A stretch of DNA of 64,000 bases from an uncultured Blautia sp. (GTDB taxonomy: Bacteria > Bacillota > Clostridia > Lachnospirales > Lachnospiraceae), in the NCBI GenBank assembly GCA_934373235.1, contig CAKROW010000004.1:1-64000 (forward strand), in the 5' to 3' direction. Shown in pieces: positions 1-8,120 of the stretch. The notes under the pieces are model-generated. The model saw only the letters and a program-made list of their open reading frames with translations. It was not told where the DNA came from and searched no databases. Position numbers and translations under genes: made by a program. The first letter of the stretch is position 1. Each line of letters starts with the position of its first letter.

Positions 1-81
1 TAAAGAAATTTTCGAGAATCGTATGTGTTTCACTGTTTAGTTATCAAGGTTTGTTGTGTCTGTCTCTCAGACAGCTCATTT

Positions 82-110
82 ATTTTATCTCATCTCAAAT
101 CATTTGTCAA
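82..110 (-). promoter_or_regulatory. Strong promoter P1, pointing off the left edge
   Basis: On the minus strand a perfect -35 TTGACA (105-110) and a -10 TAAAAT (82-87) are separated by 17 bases. It is the second of two similar promoters in tandem within an imperfect repeat of about 65 bp. Paired strong promoters followed by a leader are typical of rRNA operons, so an rRNA operon probably starts just left of base 1. The rRNA itself is not visible. Confidence 0.75.
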
Positions 111-174
111 GTACTTTTTTCAAGTTTTTTCAAACTCTTTTTTGATGAATCTCTGTCTCGCTGACAGCTTGTTT

Positions 175-203
175 ACTTTATCATATCCACAAGCGTTTGT
201 CAA
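175..203 (-). promoter_or_regulatory. Strong promoter P2, pointing off the left edge
   Basis: On the minus strand -35 TTGACA (198-203) and -10 TAAAGT (175-180) are 17 bases apart. The promoter and the sequence after it (GACAG hairpin motif) resemble the promoter at 82-110, so this looks like a duplicated promoter unit. It lies just downstream of the tRNA-Ser gene on the same strand. Confidence 0.7.
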
Positions 204-250
204 CAAGTTTTTTCATTTTTTTGAAAAATTTGTTTTTTTCAAAAAAACAA

Positions 251-338
251 CGGAGAAGGAGGGATTTGAACCCTCGCGCCGCGTTAGCGACCTATACCCT
301 TAGCAGGGGCACCTCTTCGGCCTCTTGAGTACTTCTCC
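251..338 (-). tRNA. tRNA-Ser (anticodon GCT)
   Basis: The minus strand folds as a class II tRNA of 88 bases. The acceptor stem GGAGAAG pairs with CTTCTCC, the anticodon loop CTGCTAA carries GCT, and a long GC-rich variable arm is followed by the T-arm GGTTCAAATCC. The long variable arm and anticodon give serine (AGC/AGU codons). CCA is not encoded. It has its own promoter at 412-441. Confidence 0.95.
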
Positions 339-411
339 AGACTCCGAACTTATAATTTCTTATTAAATTGGAGCGCATTTCTTCTGTGTTTTCATCCGAA
401 ACGCATGGTTA

Positions 412-441
412 ATTATAGCGGAATACACTATTGTTTGTCAA
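412..441 (-). promoter_or_regulatory. Promoter of tRNA-Ser
   Basis: Minus-strand -35 TTGACA (436-441) and consensus -10 TATAAT (412-417), spacer 18. It is placed about 75 bases upstream of the mature tRNA 5' end, leaving a short 5' leader for RNase P to remove. Confidence 0.8.
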
Positions 442-458
442 CACCTTTTTTTATTTTT

Positions 459-807
459 TTACATTAATTTTATTGTATTGCGATAGATGAGGAATAATAG
501 AAGTTGTATACTGTTGTTTATTGCCTTATTGCATATGGCTACGCGGGTCACATTTTCAATGCGGTAAGTGCGAGGGAAGGCGATCTCAGAGTTCCGTAGC
601 CCGAACGCCCTCCCTCGCGCTCCCACCCCGTTGGGCACGGAAACAAGCGTTACATCTTTCATGTGTAGCATTACCGACTATTCCCTGTATTCTTCGATAT
701 CCAAAATGAAACGCCTTGCCGATCCAGCATGCCAGAGTGCAGAGTTCCATTGCTTCCCTACCCACCAGCCACCAGGACAGGGCGCCTCAGCGTCCGTTCC
801 GGTCAGG
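459..807. other. Gene-free stretch with a strong hairpin
   Basis: No convincing gene here. Short open frames on both strands lack ribosome binding sites and domain features. The sequence is richer in GC than the flanking intergenic DNA. It contains an inverted repeat GCGAGGGAAGGCG (570-582) with CGCCCTCCCTCGC (606-618), 12 of 13 pairs, loop 23. It lies downstream of cysN and upstream of the tRNA promoter. I do not recognise a known RNA family. Confidence 0.5.
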
Positions 808-2493
808 TCAGATCATCCAGAAATTATCTGTGCAGACGATCTTTCTGTAGGTCTCAAACTTAAACCACTTATTATGGAACTCTGACTTATTATCAGTTGA
901 TTTAAACTCATCCAGGAACTGCTGGTAATCGGCATTGCTGCGGATCTCCAGGGCAAAGCCTCTTTCATCTACGACAGGAAGTCCCATAAAGGCATACCTG
1001 TCTAACGGAATAATATCCAGTACCTTCTTATCACGGATCAGAACAGCCGCATTATCCTCCAGAGAAACAATATCAAAATAGCCCGGATACTCAAAGCTGT
1101 CACCCTCAACAGGCACAGTATCCCCTACATGATAAGTCTTAACCTCTTTATCTGCCTTGGAAAGCAGTGCATTCTCAAGGTTAAAATAGAACTCCTCAAA
1201 AATATAACCGCCAACCTTCACATCATCCTTCTGGAAATAAGGCTTCTCACCCTCAGTATCTACAGACTCCACAACACCACATGCAGAAGTCATATGGCTG
1301 ACACGGTCGATCAGGATCAGCTCACCAAGTGTTTTATTTTTCTTAAATTCATCCAGAACTATTTTATCAGAAAGACCGATCTTACACAGAGCAATCTCGT
1401 TCTTCTCAATAGTATCTGCAGACAGGTGTTCTCCTGTATTTACATCTGTCTTATATTCAATACTCTTCACCACACCTGCGATTTTCTTTGTGCCAAGCTT
1501 CACAAGATACTCCTTGCCCACTTCAAGCCTGGAATCGTCCATCCAGAGAAGCGTAGCCTCAAAGCCTTTTGCAACAGGGATCTCATTATTATTGGTAAGA
1601 ACGCATCCACGGCTTACATCCACCTCTTTATCCAACTGGATCGTAACAGCCTGGCCTGCAACAGCCTCCTCACGATTGTCACTGCCCACCAGGATCGTCT
1701 TAACAGCCGCTGTCTCGTTGCTTGGGAGCGTTGTAATGATATCGCCTACACGAACCCGGCCACTCTCGATCTGGCCCTGGAAACCGCGAAATTCATGGTT
1801 TGGACGAGAAACACGCTGAACAGGCAGATAAAACTCGCTAACATTCTCAGCCTCTGAAACATCCACAGTCTCAAGATGCTCCAGAAGAGCTTTGCCCATA
1901 TACCAGGGCATATTCGGAGACTTCTTCGTTACGTTATCACCCTCTGTAGCACTAACAGGAATGATCACAACATCCTGAAGCCCCAGAGTCTCAGAAAGCT
2001 CATTGATATCCTTTACGATCTCATTAAAACGGCTCTCACTGTAATCAACAAGATCCATCTTGTTAACAGCAAATACGAAATGATGGATACCCATCAGAGC
2101 GCAGATACGTGCATGGCGCCTTGTCTGCACCAGAACACCCTGCTTCGCATCCACAAGAATAATGGAAAGCTGAGCAAAGGAAGCTCCAACCGCCATGTTT
2201 CTTGTATACTCCTCATGCCCGGGAGTATCCGCAACGATAAAACTTCTCTTATCGGTCGTAAAATAACGATACGCAACATCAATTGTGATTCCCTGCTCAC
2301 GTTCTGCCATCAGGCCATCCAGAAGAAGAGAATAATCAATAGCGCCGCCTCTGGAACCTACCTTGCTGTCCAGAAGAAGGGCTTTTTCCTGATCCGCATA
2401 TAAAAGCTTGGAATCATAAAGAATATGACCGATCAGTGTAGATTTTCCATCATCTACACTTCCGCAAGTGATAAATTTCAGTAATCCGCTCAT
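808..2493 (-). CDS. cysN: Sulfate adenylyltransferase subunit 1 (GTPase)
   Basis: CysN is the GTP-hydrolysing subunit that drives ATP sulfurylase (CysD) to make adenosine 5'-phosphosulfate (APS) from sulfate and ATP. The translational GTPase domain is visible: G1 GSVDDGKST near residues 11-19, G3 DTPGH and G4 NKMD, followed by beta-barrel domains. I start at the ATG at 2493 (MSGLLKF), which follows GAGAGGGG and sits one base after the cysD stop; a longer frame to 2559 would overlap cysD. At about 561 residues it is CysN without an APS-kinase (CysC) fusion. The C-terminal 100 or so residues extend past the core GTPase fold. Last gene of the sulfur operon. Confidence 0.93.
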   Translation of the reverse strand: MSGLLKFITCGSVDDGKSTLIGHILYDSKLLYADQEKALLLDSKVGSRGGAIDYSLLLDGLMAEREQGITIDVAYRYFTTDKRSFIVADTPGHEEYTRNMAVGASFAQLSIILVDAKQGVLVQTRRHARICALMGIHHFVFAVNKMDLVDYSESRFNEIVKDINELSETLGLQDVVIIPVSATEGDNVTKKSPNMPWYMGKALLEHLETVDVSEAENVSEFYLPVQRVSRPNHEFRGFQGQIESGRVRVGDIITTLPSNETAAVKTILVGSDNREEAVAGQAVTIQLDKEVDVSRGCVLTNNNEIPVAKGFEATLLWMDDSRLEVGKEYLVKLGTKKIAGVVKSIEYKTDVNTGEHLSADTIEKNEIALCKIGLSDKIVLDEFKKNKTLGELILIDRVSHMTSACGVVESVDTEGEKPYFQKDDVKVGGYIFEEFYFNLENALLSKADKEVKTYHVGDTVPVEGDSFEYPGYFDIVSLEDNAAVLIRDKKVLDIIPLDRYAFMGLPVVDERGFALEIRSNADYQQFLDEFKSTDNKSEFHNKWFKFETYRKIVCTDNFWMI

Positions 2494-2494
2494 C

Positions 2495-3397
2495 CTAGAA
2501 GTACCCCTCTCTCTTTCTTTTTTCCATGCTGGCAGCTCCGCCGTCGGAATCGATAACACGTGTAGTTCTCTCAGATTCCACAGAGCTTAAAGTCTCGTCA
2601 ATGATCTCGTCCAGTGTCTCCGCGTCAGACTCGATACCACCTGTCAGTGGATAGCATCCGAGTGTACGAAAACGTACCTTTTTCATCTGAGGCTCCTCAC
2701 CTGGGTTCAGGCGCATTCTGTCGTCATCCACCATGATAATGTTGCCGTCTCTGTATACAATCGGACGCTCTTTTGCAAAATAAAGAGGAACGATCGGGAT
2801 ATTTTCTCTCTTAATGTACTGCCAGATATCAGTCTCCGTCCAGTTTGAGATAGGGAAAACACGGATGCTTTCGCCTTTATTAATCTCAGTATTATAAAGC
2901 TTCCACATCTCCGGACGCTGGTTCTTCGGGTCCCAGGCCTGCTCTGCATTACGGAAGGAGAAGATACGCTCTTTTGCACGGCTTTTCTCCTCGTCACGAC
3001 GACCGCCGCCAAAAGCAGCCGTAAAACCATATTTCTTAAGAGCCTGCTTCAGGGCCTGTGTTTTCATGATATCTGTGTATGCGGAACCGCTGTCAAAAGG
3101 ATTGATCCCCTGCTTCACACCATCCTGATTAATGTACTCAAGCATTTCGATTCCCAGATCCTTTGCGGTTTTGTCACGGAACTCGATCATCTCTTTAAAT
3201 TTCCAGGTTGTATTTACGTGAAGAAACGGGAATGGCGGTTTCTCCGGGTAAAAAGCCTTCATTGCAAGATGAAGCATTACAGAACTGTCTTTTCCTATAG
3301 AATAAAGCATTACCGGCTTTTCGCACTCTGCTGCAACTTCACGGATGATATAAATTGCCTCTGCTTCCAGCTCATCCAAATGTGATAATCCACTCAT
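2495..3397 (-). CDS. cysD: Sulfate adenylyltransferase subunit 2
   Basis: CysD is the catalytic ATP-sulfurylase subunit forming APS, the first step of sulfate activation in the cytoplasm. The PP-loop motif SIGKDSS is at about residues 33-39. I chose the ATG at 3397 because AGGAGG lies 12 bases upstream; the next in-frame ATG at 3409 touches the AGGAGG with no spacing. The stop is one base before cysN, which suggests coupled translation of the two subunits. The gene follows the aprB-like ferredoxin in the same operon. Confidence 0.94.
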   Translation of the reverse strand: MSGLSHLDELEAEAIYIIREVAAECEKPVMLYSIGKDSSVMLHLAMKAFYPEKPPFPFLHVNTTWKFKEMIEFRDKTAKDLGIEMLEYINQDGVKQGINPFDSGSAYTDIMKTQALKQALKKYGFTAAFGGGRRDEEKSRAKERIFSFRNAEQAWDPKNQRPEMWKLYNTEINKGESIRVFPISNWTETDIWQYIKRENIPIVPLYFAKERPIVYRDGNIIMVDDDRMRLNPGEEPQMKKVRFRTLGCYPLTGGIESDAETLDEIIDETLSSVESERTTRVIDSDGGAASMEKRKREGYF

Positions 3398-3448
3398 ATC
3401 TGATCTCATCCTCCTGTTCCGGCCGCCAGAACCGGCAGCACCTGTCTT

Positions 3449-3760
3449 CTAGTATTTATTCGAATTTCGCCGGTCCACATCGATCACAGATGTGGAACCG
3501 TCCGTTTTTGTAATGATCCAGTGAAGGATATCACCTTCGCTTTTTACATTCATGATACTTCCGTTACCGCCGATATCCGCGCCAAGGAAAAAGTCGATGG
3601 CACCGGCTTTACATTCCTTTACACAGGAAACGCAGCCCCAGCAGTTTTTCGGATATTTCATCACGGCTTTTTTGTCTTCCATGACGATCAGGGTTCCCGG
3701 ACATACTTCACTGCACTTTCTGCAGCCAACACATTTTTTCTGATCAATTCGTATGCTCAT
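3449..3760 (-). CDS. aprB: APS reductase beta subunit (ferredoxin type)
   Basis: A 103-residue protein with two [4Fe-4S] clusters, ligands C10/C13/C16/C20 and C40/C43/C46/C50. It would carry electrons to the FAD subunit encoded just upstream. Excellent ribosome binding site AGGAGG six bases before the ATG. It overlaps the 3' end of aprA by 17 bases, which suggests a complex of equal subunits. AprB-type proteins are best known from dissimilatory sulfate reducers, but here the partners are assimilatory. Shorter than typical dissimilatory AprB, lacking a long C-terminal tail. Confidence 0.87.
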   Translation of the reverse strand: MSIRIDQKKCVGCRKCSEVCPGTLIVMEDKKAVMKYPKNCWGCVSCVKECKAGAIDFFLGADIGGNGSIMNVKSEGDILHWIITKTDGSTSVIDVDRRNSNKY

Positions 3761-5456
3761 ATGTGTCCTCCTTTACAATGTCACGGAAAATGATCTTAAT
3801 CTCGCCGTTTTCCAGTTTCGAATTTACATATTTATAAAATTTCTCATCGGTTTCCGGATGATCCAGATTTTCGTTGAAAGAATGCCATCTGGTCTCTTTT
3901 CGGTTTTTCAGATGAGCAATCAGTGAACGACACACAATGAGACGCTCACGAAGTTCGTATGCAAACATCAGCTCATGCATATCTGCTGCCGCTGTTTTTT
4001 CGGCAAGAGCCTGAAGCTGAAGGATTTTTTCATCTGCAAGAGCAAGCTGTTTCTCATTAAACTGGTAATTGGAAGCAATTCCTCCCGCATACTCATCCAT
4101 GACTTTCTGCATGGCTTCTTCCAGCTCTTCCACGGAAAATGCCGGTGCATCTTCATTACGAAACTTTTCGTACTGAGAAAGGATCTCCTCTTCCTGAACC
4201 CTGACCTCTGTCTCAGTCTGAATATCTGCTTCCCTCAGAGTTCCGTCCTTAAACTGTTTCACCATATCCAGCGCTGCAAGCTTTCCTTCTGCAAGAGCTC
4301 CTGTCACATATTTCTGCGGACATCCGCCTGCAACATCACCTGCTGCATACAGCCCCTTTACCGTGGTTTCACGGCCTGTATTTACCCAGTAACCACTGGC
4401 TGTATGACCGCCTACGATATATGGCTCTGTTCCCTGGATCTCCACATCCTGCTCGCTGGGGTTCTTTCCGCTTTCGATCCATTTCAGAGTCTGGCTCGGT
4501 GCCATGTTGAGATAAGCCTTCAGAAGATCTTCATCCTGTTCCTTCGTGATCCCTGTAGTCTTCAGGTAACACGGTCCGTGACCAAGCTGATTTTCCCGGA
4601 CTGTTCCGTAAACTCTCTCGCTTGTGGTCAGTCCATATTTTGTCTCATAGATCTCGCCTGCTGCATTGATCTGTTTTGCCCCGACACCCTGTGCGATGGT
4701 TCCCGTAGGAGCAATGGTATCCTTGCAGCGAAGTGCGATAAAACGCATCTCAAAGGACGTCATCTCCGCACCTGCCAGGATTCCCATTGCGTATCCGGCA
4801 CCTGTGTTAAACGGCGGATACCACATCTTATGTCTGGAAAATCCCGGATTGTTCGGTTTATAAAGTCCAGCCGCTCCGCCTGTTGCAACAAGAACTGCTT
4901 TTGCCCGGATAATGTATGCGGTTTCTTCCATAATAGAGAAACCAACCGCTCCGTAAACCTGTCCGTCTTTTACAAGAAGGTCTGTGATATTTACATAATT
5001 CAGAACGTCTACGTTCTCAGCTTTATGAACTGCATCAGCAAGAAGCGGTTTGAAATTTTCACCGTTGATCTTGATGTTACGGTTTCCTCTGGCTACATAA
5101 TCACCATTTTCATCCTTCAGGATCACAAGGCCAAGTTTTTCCATTTTTGCGGTAACTTCGTTGAAGTTCTCCGCTGCTGTAAGAAGAAGGTCCTGTCTTA
5201 CGATCCCGGCGGCATCTTTTGTGGCGTAATCTACATAGTCCTGAGGCTTGCGGCCTTTTACAATGTAGGCATTGATGGCGTTGACACCTGCTGCCAGACA
5301 GCCGCTTCGTTTGATATTTGCTTTTTCTGCGATCAGTACCTTGCCGGCTTTCTGTTCTGAGAGAACCAGCGCCGCATAGCAGCCTGCGGTACCTCCGCCT
5401 ATGATCAGCACATCTGTTGTAATTTCTTTTGTGTTTAATCTGTTTTTCATACTCAT
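3744..5456 (-). CDS. aprA: APS reductase alpha subunit (FAD flavoprotein)
   Basis: A flavoprotein of the fumarate reductase/AprA family, predicted to reduce APS to sulfite and AMP. It shows the N-terminal dinucleotide motif GGGTAGCYAA near residues 20-30, a second FAD motif ATGGAAGLY, and the C-terminal AAGDVAGGCPQK segment typical of AprA. About 570 residues. Three starts are possible (GTG 5459, ATG 5456, ATG 5450); I give the ATG at 5456, which overlaps the hcyD stop as TGATG, but no start has a clear ribosome binding site. Adjacent to a two-cluster ferredoxin subunit and CysDN, which supports APS rather than fumarate as substrate. Confidence 0.85.
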   Translation of the reverse strand: MSMKNRLNTKEITTDVLIIGGGTAGCYAALVLSEQKAGKVLIAEKANIKRSGCLAAGVNAINAYIVKGRKPQDYVDYATKDAAGIVRQDLLLTAAENFNEVTAKMEKLGLVILKDENGDYVARGNRNIKINGENFKPLLADAVHKAENVDVLNYVNITDLLVKDGQVYGAVGFSIMEETAYIIRAKAVLVATGGAAGLYKPNNPGFSRHKMWYPPFNTGAGYAMGILAGAEMTSFEMRFIALRCKDTIAPTGTIAQGVGAKQINAAGEIYETKYGLTTSERVYGTVRENQLGHGPCYLKTTGITKEQDEDLLKAYLNMAPSQTLKWIESGKNPSEQDVEIQGTEPYIVGGHTASGYWVNTGRETTVKGLYAAGDVAGGCPQKYVTGALAEGKLAALDMVKQFKDGTLREADIQTETEVRVQEEEILSQYEKFRNEDAPAFSVEELEEAMQKVMDEYAGGIASNYQFNEKQLALADEKILQLQALAEKTAAADMHELMFAYELRERLIVCRSLIAHLKNRKETRWHSFNENLDHPETDEKFYKYVNSKLENGEIKIIFRDIVKEDTYEHTN

Positions 5457-5872
5457 CACTCTGTTATCTGAATCTCATGTACAGTTACATTTTTTTCTTT
5501 ATCTACGCCAAAGGCCTTCAACACCGGATTTTCTGCATCCATAAGGGAGAGGATCAGATATTCGATGTTCGGGTCAAATGCAAGTCGTTTATCTTCTTCG
5601 GAAGGCCTTGACGGAGACTCCGGATGAGAATGAAAGTTTCCGATCATCTGATATCCGTTCTGACGGATATCTTTGATCGCGCTCAACTGTTCCTTCGGGT
5701 CCATGGAAAAGTGTTCGTTGCTTTCATCGATATTTGTCAGCAGATACACCTTCTCGATGGTTTTTACATCGCCCTCAATGGTCCCGCCCAGAAGGCCGCA
5801 GGACTCATTGGGAAGTCCCTTTCTGCAGTGGTCTAATATTTTTTCGTAATCTTCTTTTTTTAATTTCAGCAT
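5456..5872 (-). CDS. hcyD: JAMM/MPN+ metallopeptidase (HcyD-like)
   Basis: A 138-residue zinc peptidase of the JAMM family. The full metal site is present: E23 in NESCG, H81 and H83 in HSHP, S91 and D94. Relatives are Mec of Mycobacterium tuberculosis, which frees cysteine from the carrier CysO, and HcyD of Wolinella succinogenes, which removes the C-terminal residue of the carrier HcyS. Sitting beside hcyF and hcyS, with HcyS ending in GGGAR, its most likely job is to trim that tail and expose Gly-Gly. A GGAGG lies 12 bases upstream of the ATG. Confidence 0.85.
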   Translation of the reverse strand: MLKLKKEDYEKILDHCRKGLPNESCGLLGGTIEGDVKTIEKVYLLTNIDESNEHFSMDPKEQLSAIKDIRQNGYQMIGNFHSHPESPSRPSEEDKRLAFDPNIEYLILSLMDAENPVLKAFGVDKEKNVTVHEIQITE

Positions 5873-5950
5873 TTTATTTCGCAGCCTCCAATGGGTTTCT
5901 ATACTTATTTATACTGCCTGCACCAGCAGACACCTTTGCCTTCTATATTA

Positions 5951-6757
5951 TCAGTGTTTCAATTCACACACAGCCTGCTCATAATCGATCAGCTCTGTGA
6001 TCGTCGGATCATCACCGCATACCGGGCAATGATGGTTCTTCGGAAGTTTTACGGTACGGAATGTCATCTTCAGCGCATCGTAGGTAAGAAGTCTTCCTGT
6101 AAGAAGATCGCCCTGTCCGATGATGTACTTGATGGCTTCCATTGCCTGAAGGCTTCCGATCACTCCGCCCATGGCTCCGATAACACCAGCCTGCTTACAG
6201 GTCGGTACGGCATCCTTTGGTGGCGGGCTCTGGAATGCACATCTGTAGCATGGGCCCTGTCCCGGAACATAGGTCATCAGCTGTCCCTGGAAACGGATGA
6301 TACCTGCATGTGAAAACGGTTTCTCAGCCATTACACAGGCATCGTTGATCAGGAATTTTGCCGGGAAATTATCAGTTCCATCCAGAATAAAATCGTAATC
6401 TTTGATCAGATCCATGATGTTGCTGGAATCTACAAAGGTGTGATATGTATTTACGGTAACGTCCGGGTTGATGGCCTTCATTGTTTCAGCCGCGGACTCT
6501 ACCTTCAGTTTGCCGACATCTGCAGTTGTGTGGATGACCTGTCTCTGAAGATTGGAAAGATCTACCTCATCTGCATCTACGATTCCGATAGTTCCCACAC
6601 CTGCTGCTGCAAGATAAAGGGCTGCCGGTGCTCCAAGTCCGCCGGCTCCGATGATCAGAACCTTTGCATTCAGAAGCTTTTTCTGGCCTTTTACTCCCAC
6701 CTCTTTCAGGATGATATGGCGGGAGTAACGCTCAAGCTGCTCATTTGTAAAAGCCAT
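5951..6757 (-). CDS. hcyF: E1-like sulfur-carrier adenylyltransferase (HcyF/MoeB/ThiF family)
   Basis: It activates the C-terminal glycine of a ubiquitin-like sulfur carrier as an acyl-adenylate. The 268 residues show the nucleotide loop GAGGLG (37-42), zinc cysteines C170/C173 and C244/C247, and C187, at the position of the usual reactive cysteine. No C-terminal rhodanese domain. The start ATG overlaps the hcyS stop (TAATG), and the hcyS glycine codons supply its ribosome binding site. Because the nearby thiamine operon has no thiF, this enzyme may also serve ThiS; that is inference. Confidence 0.87.
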   Translation of the reverse strand: MAFTNEQLERYSRHIILKEVGVKGQKKLLNAKVLIIGAGGLGAPAALYLAAAGVGTIGIVDADEVDLSNLQRQVIHTTADVGKLKVESAAETMKAINPDVTVNTYHTFVDSSNIMDLIKDYDFILDGTDNFPAKFLINDACVMAEKPFSHAGIIRFQGQLMTYVPGQGPCYRCAFQSPPPKDAVPTCKQAGVIGAMGGVIGSLQAMEAIKYIIGQGDLLTGRLLTYDALKMTFRTVKLPKNHHCPVCGDDPTITELIDYEQAVCELKH

Positions 6758-6966
6758 TATCTTGCGCCTCCTCCCATGTAGTACAGGAACTCAACAACAT
6801 CGCCGTCCTTTACCTCTGTCTCCGGAACGTCTGCCTTGCTGATGAATTCATCGTTGATAGTTACGGTTACATACTCAGGACTTTCAATATCCTCTTTCTC
6901 AATAAGCTCTGTAAGCTTCAGTCCGTCTTCGTACTCTTTTTTATTTCCTGCAACTGTGATTGTCAT
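6757..6966 (-). CDS. hcyS: ThiS/MoaD-like sulfur carrier with masked C-terminus (HcyS)
   Basis: A 69-residue beta-grasp carrier that would carry sulfur as a C-terminal thiocarboxylate. Unlike a ready-to-use carrier ending in Gly-Gly, it ends M-G-G-G-A-R, so Ala68-Arg69 must be removed before activation. The adjacent JAMM peptidase is the obvious candidate. Gene order with hcyF, hcyD, sulfite reductase and metY matches the Wolinella homocysteine system more closely than thiamine or molybdopterin synthesis. Twelve bases separate it from the tusA-like gene. Confidence 0.85.
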   Translation of the reverse strand: MTITVAGNKKEYEDGLKLTELIEKEDIESPEYVTVTINDEFISKADVPETEVKDGDVVEFLYYMGGGAR

Positions 6967-6978
6967 TTCTCTGTTCTC

Positions 6979-7224
6979 CTATTCTTCAACTTTTCTTACG
7001 ATCAGTGTATAAGTTCCGTCTTCGTTATCCTCGAGCTTCAGGATCTGATGTCCTTCTTCCTTCACGCTTCTCGGCACATTCTGTACCGGCTCACCATCGT
7101 TCATTCTGATCGCCAGGATCTGTCCGTCATCCAGTTCCTCAAGTGCTACCTTTGCTTTTACAAAGGTTACCGGGCAGACCACATCGGTAATATCTACTGT
7201 ATCATCAATCTTAATATCAGCCAT
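6979..7224 (-). CDS. TusA-family sulfurtransferase-like protein
   Basis: An 81-residue protein of the TusA/SirA/YedF fold. The key N-terminal CP motif is present (VVCPVTFVKAK, Cys near residue 17), followed by the ELDDGQIL helix-strand transition typical of the family. TusA proteins pass persulfide sulfur between partners. Between the sulfite reductase and the carrier hcyS, a role in delivering reduced sulfur to the HcyS adenylate is plausible but not shown. Its start overlaps the sulfite reductase stop by 8 bases. Confidence 0.85.
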   Translation of the reverse strand: MADIKIDDTVDITDVVCPVTFVKAKVALEELDDGQILAIRMNDGEPVQNVPRSVKEEGHQILKLEDNEDGTYTLIVRKVEE

Positions 7225-8080
7225 TGTATGCTCCTTTCAAAACTTCCTGAAGTTTCTCAGCGCCTACCCGGTCGATGGTAAATTTAAAACGCTCTCCCGG
7301 ATTTGCATGATCATCAAAGAACTGGATCGCTGCATCTGTCACTCTGAAAAGCTGCTCCTCAGAGGTGATCAGAGAAAGGAATTCCTGTCCCTTGCTGATG
7401 TGATTTCCAAACGTTCCGCCAAAGGAAACGATGTATGCTTCGTTTACATCCCATGCATCCACAGGACAGGATTTTGCACATCTGCCACAGTAGTTACATT
7501 TCTCTGTATCGATCACCAGCTTGTCATCCTTAAAGGAGATAGCGTTTTCTCTGCAGGCTTTTTCGCAGACACCACAGTGGATACATGCATCCTCTTTCCA
7601 GCTAACCTCAGCAGCTCCCTTGATTCCTACATCATTCTCCTCTGCCTTCAGACAGTTGTTCTGGCATCCGGTAACACCGAATTTGAATTTATGCGGAAGC
7701 TCTCTTCCGAAATATCTCTCATTTAATTTCACCGCAATGTCATAGCTGTTGATGTTTCCGCTTGGACAGACAGCATTGCCCTGGCAGGCTGTAACTGTAC
7801 GGACTCTCGGTCCGCAGACACCGGGCTTGCATCCGCCTTTTGCAAGATCATCCTTTACATCATCAATATCATCTAATTTAATGAACGGGATCTCAACTCC
7901 CTGTCTGGAAGTAAGATGTACATATCCGTCACCGTATTTCTCAGCTACCTCTGCGATCTTCTTAAGGTTTTCTGCGGTAAGTGTACCGCCCACACAGGCA
8001 AGACGAAGAGAAAAATTATTTTTCTGCTTCTGTCTCATGAAACCACCTTTTTTTAATGTAGCGTAATCTACTTTTGCCAT
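7217..8080 (-). CDS. Siroheme sulfite reductase with two [4Fe-4S] ferredoxin clusters
   Basis: Predicted to reduce sulfite to sulfide. The siroheme/[4Fe-4S] motif is complete: C99-X5-C105 and C139-X3-C143. A ferredoxin module is inserted after it with ligands C166/169/172/176 and C195/198/201/205. At 287 residues it is a short single-chain type resembling AsrC or small clostridial sulfite reductases, not the CysI hemoprotein of enteric bacteria. Good ribosome binding site GGAGAG. Electron donor is probably reduced ferredoxin. A nitrite reductase function is less likely in this context. Confidence 0.87.
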   Translation of the reverse strand: MAKVDYATLKKGGFMRQKQKNNFSLRLACVGGTLTAENLKKIAEVAEKYGDGYVHLTSRQGVEIPFIKLDDIDDVKDDLAKGGCKPGVCGPRVRTVTACQGNAVCPSGNINSYDIAVKLNERYFGRELPHKFKFGVTGCQNNCLKAEENDVGIKGAAEVSWKEDACIHCGVCEKACRENAISFKDDKLVIDTEKCNYCGRCAKSCPVDAWDVNEAYIVSFGGTFGNHISKGQEFLSLITSEEQLFRVTDAAIQFFDDHANPGERFKFTIDRVGAEKLQEVLKGAYNG

Positions 8081-8120
8081 AACGAACTCTCCATTTCTCT
8101 GCTGGTGCAGCTCTTAGATT

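Noticed and set aside
25..303. Plus-strand open frame of 92 codons
   Set aside because: It crosses the tandem promoters and the tRNA-Ser gene, has no ribosome binding site and a Phe-rich composition typical of AT-rich noncoding DNA.
459..885. Several short open frames on both strands
   Set aside because: They overlap each other and cysN, lack ribosome binding sites and match no family I recognise.
1129..1857. Long plus-strand frame of 242 codons
   Set aside because: It lies entirely opposite cysN, which has full GTPase motifs.
3975..5360. Long plus-strand frame of 461 codons
   Set aside because: It is antisense to aprA; Cys/Phe/Ile-rich sequence without domains.
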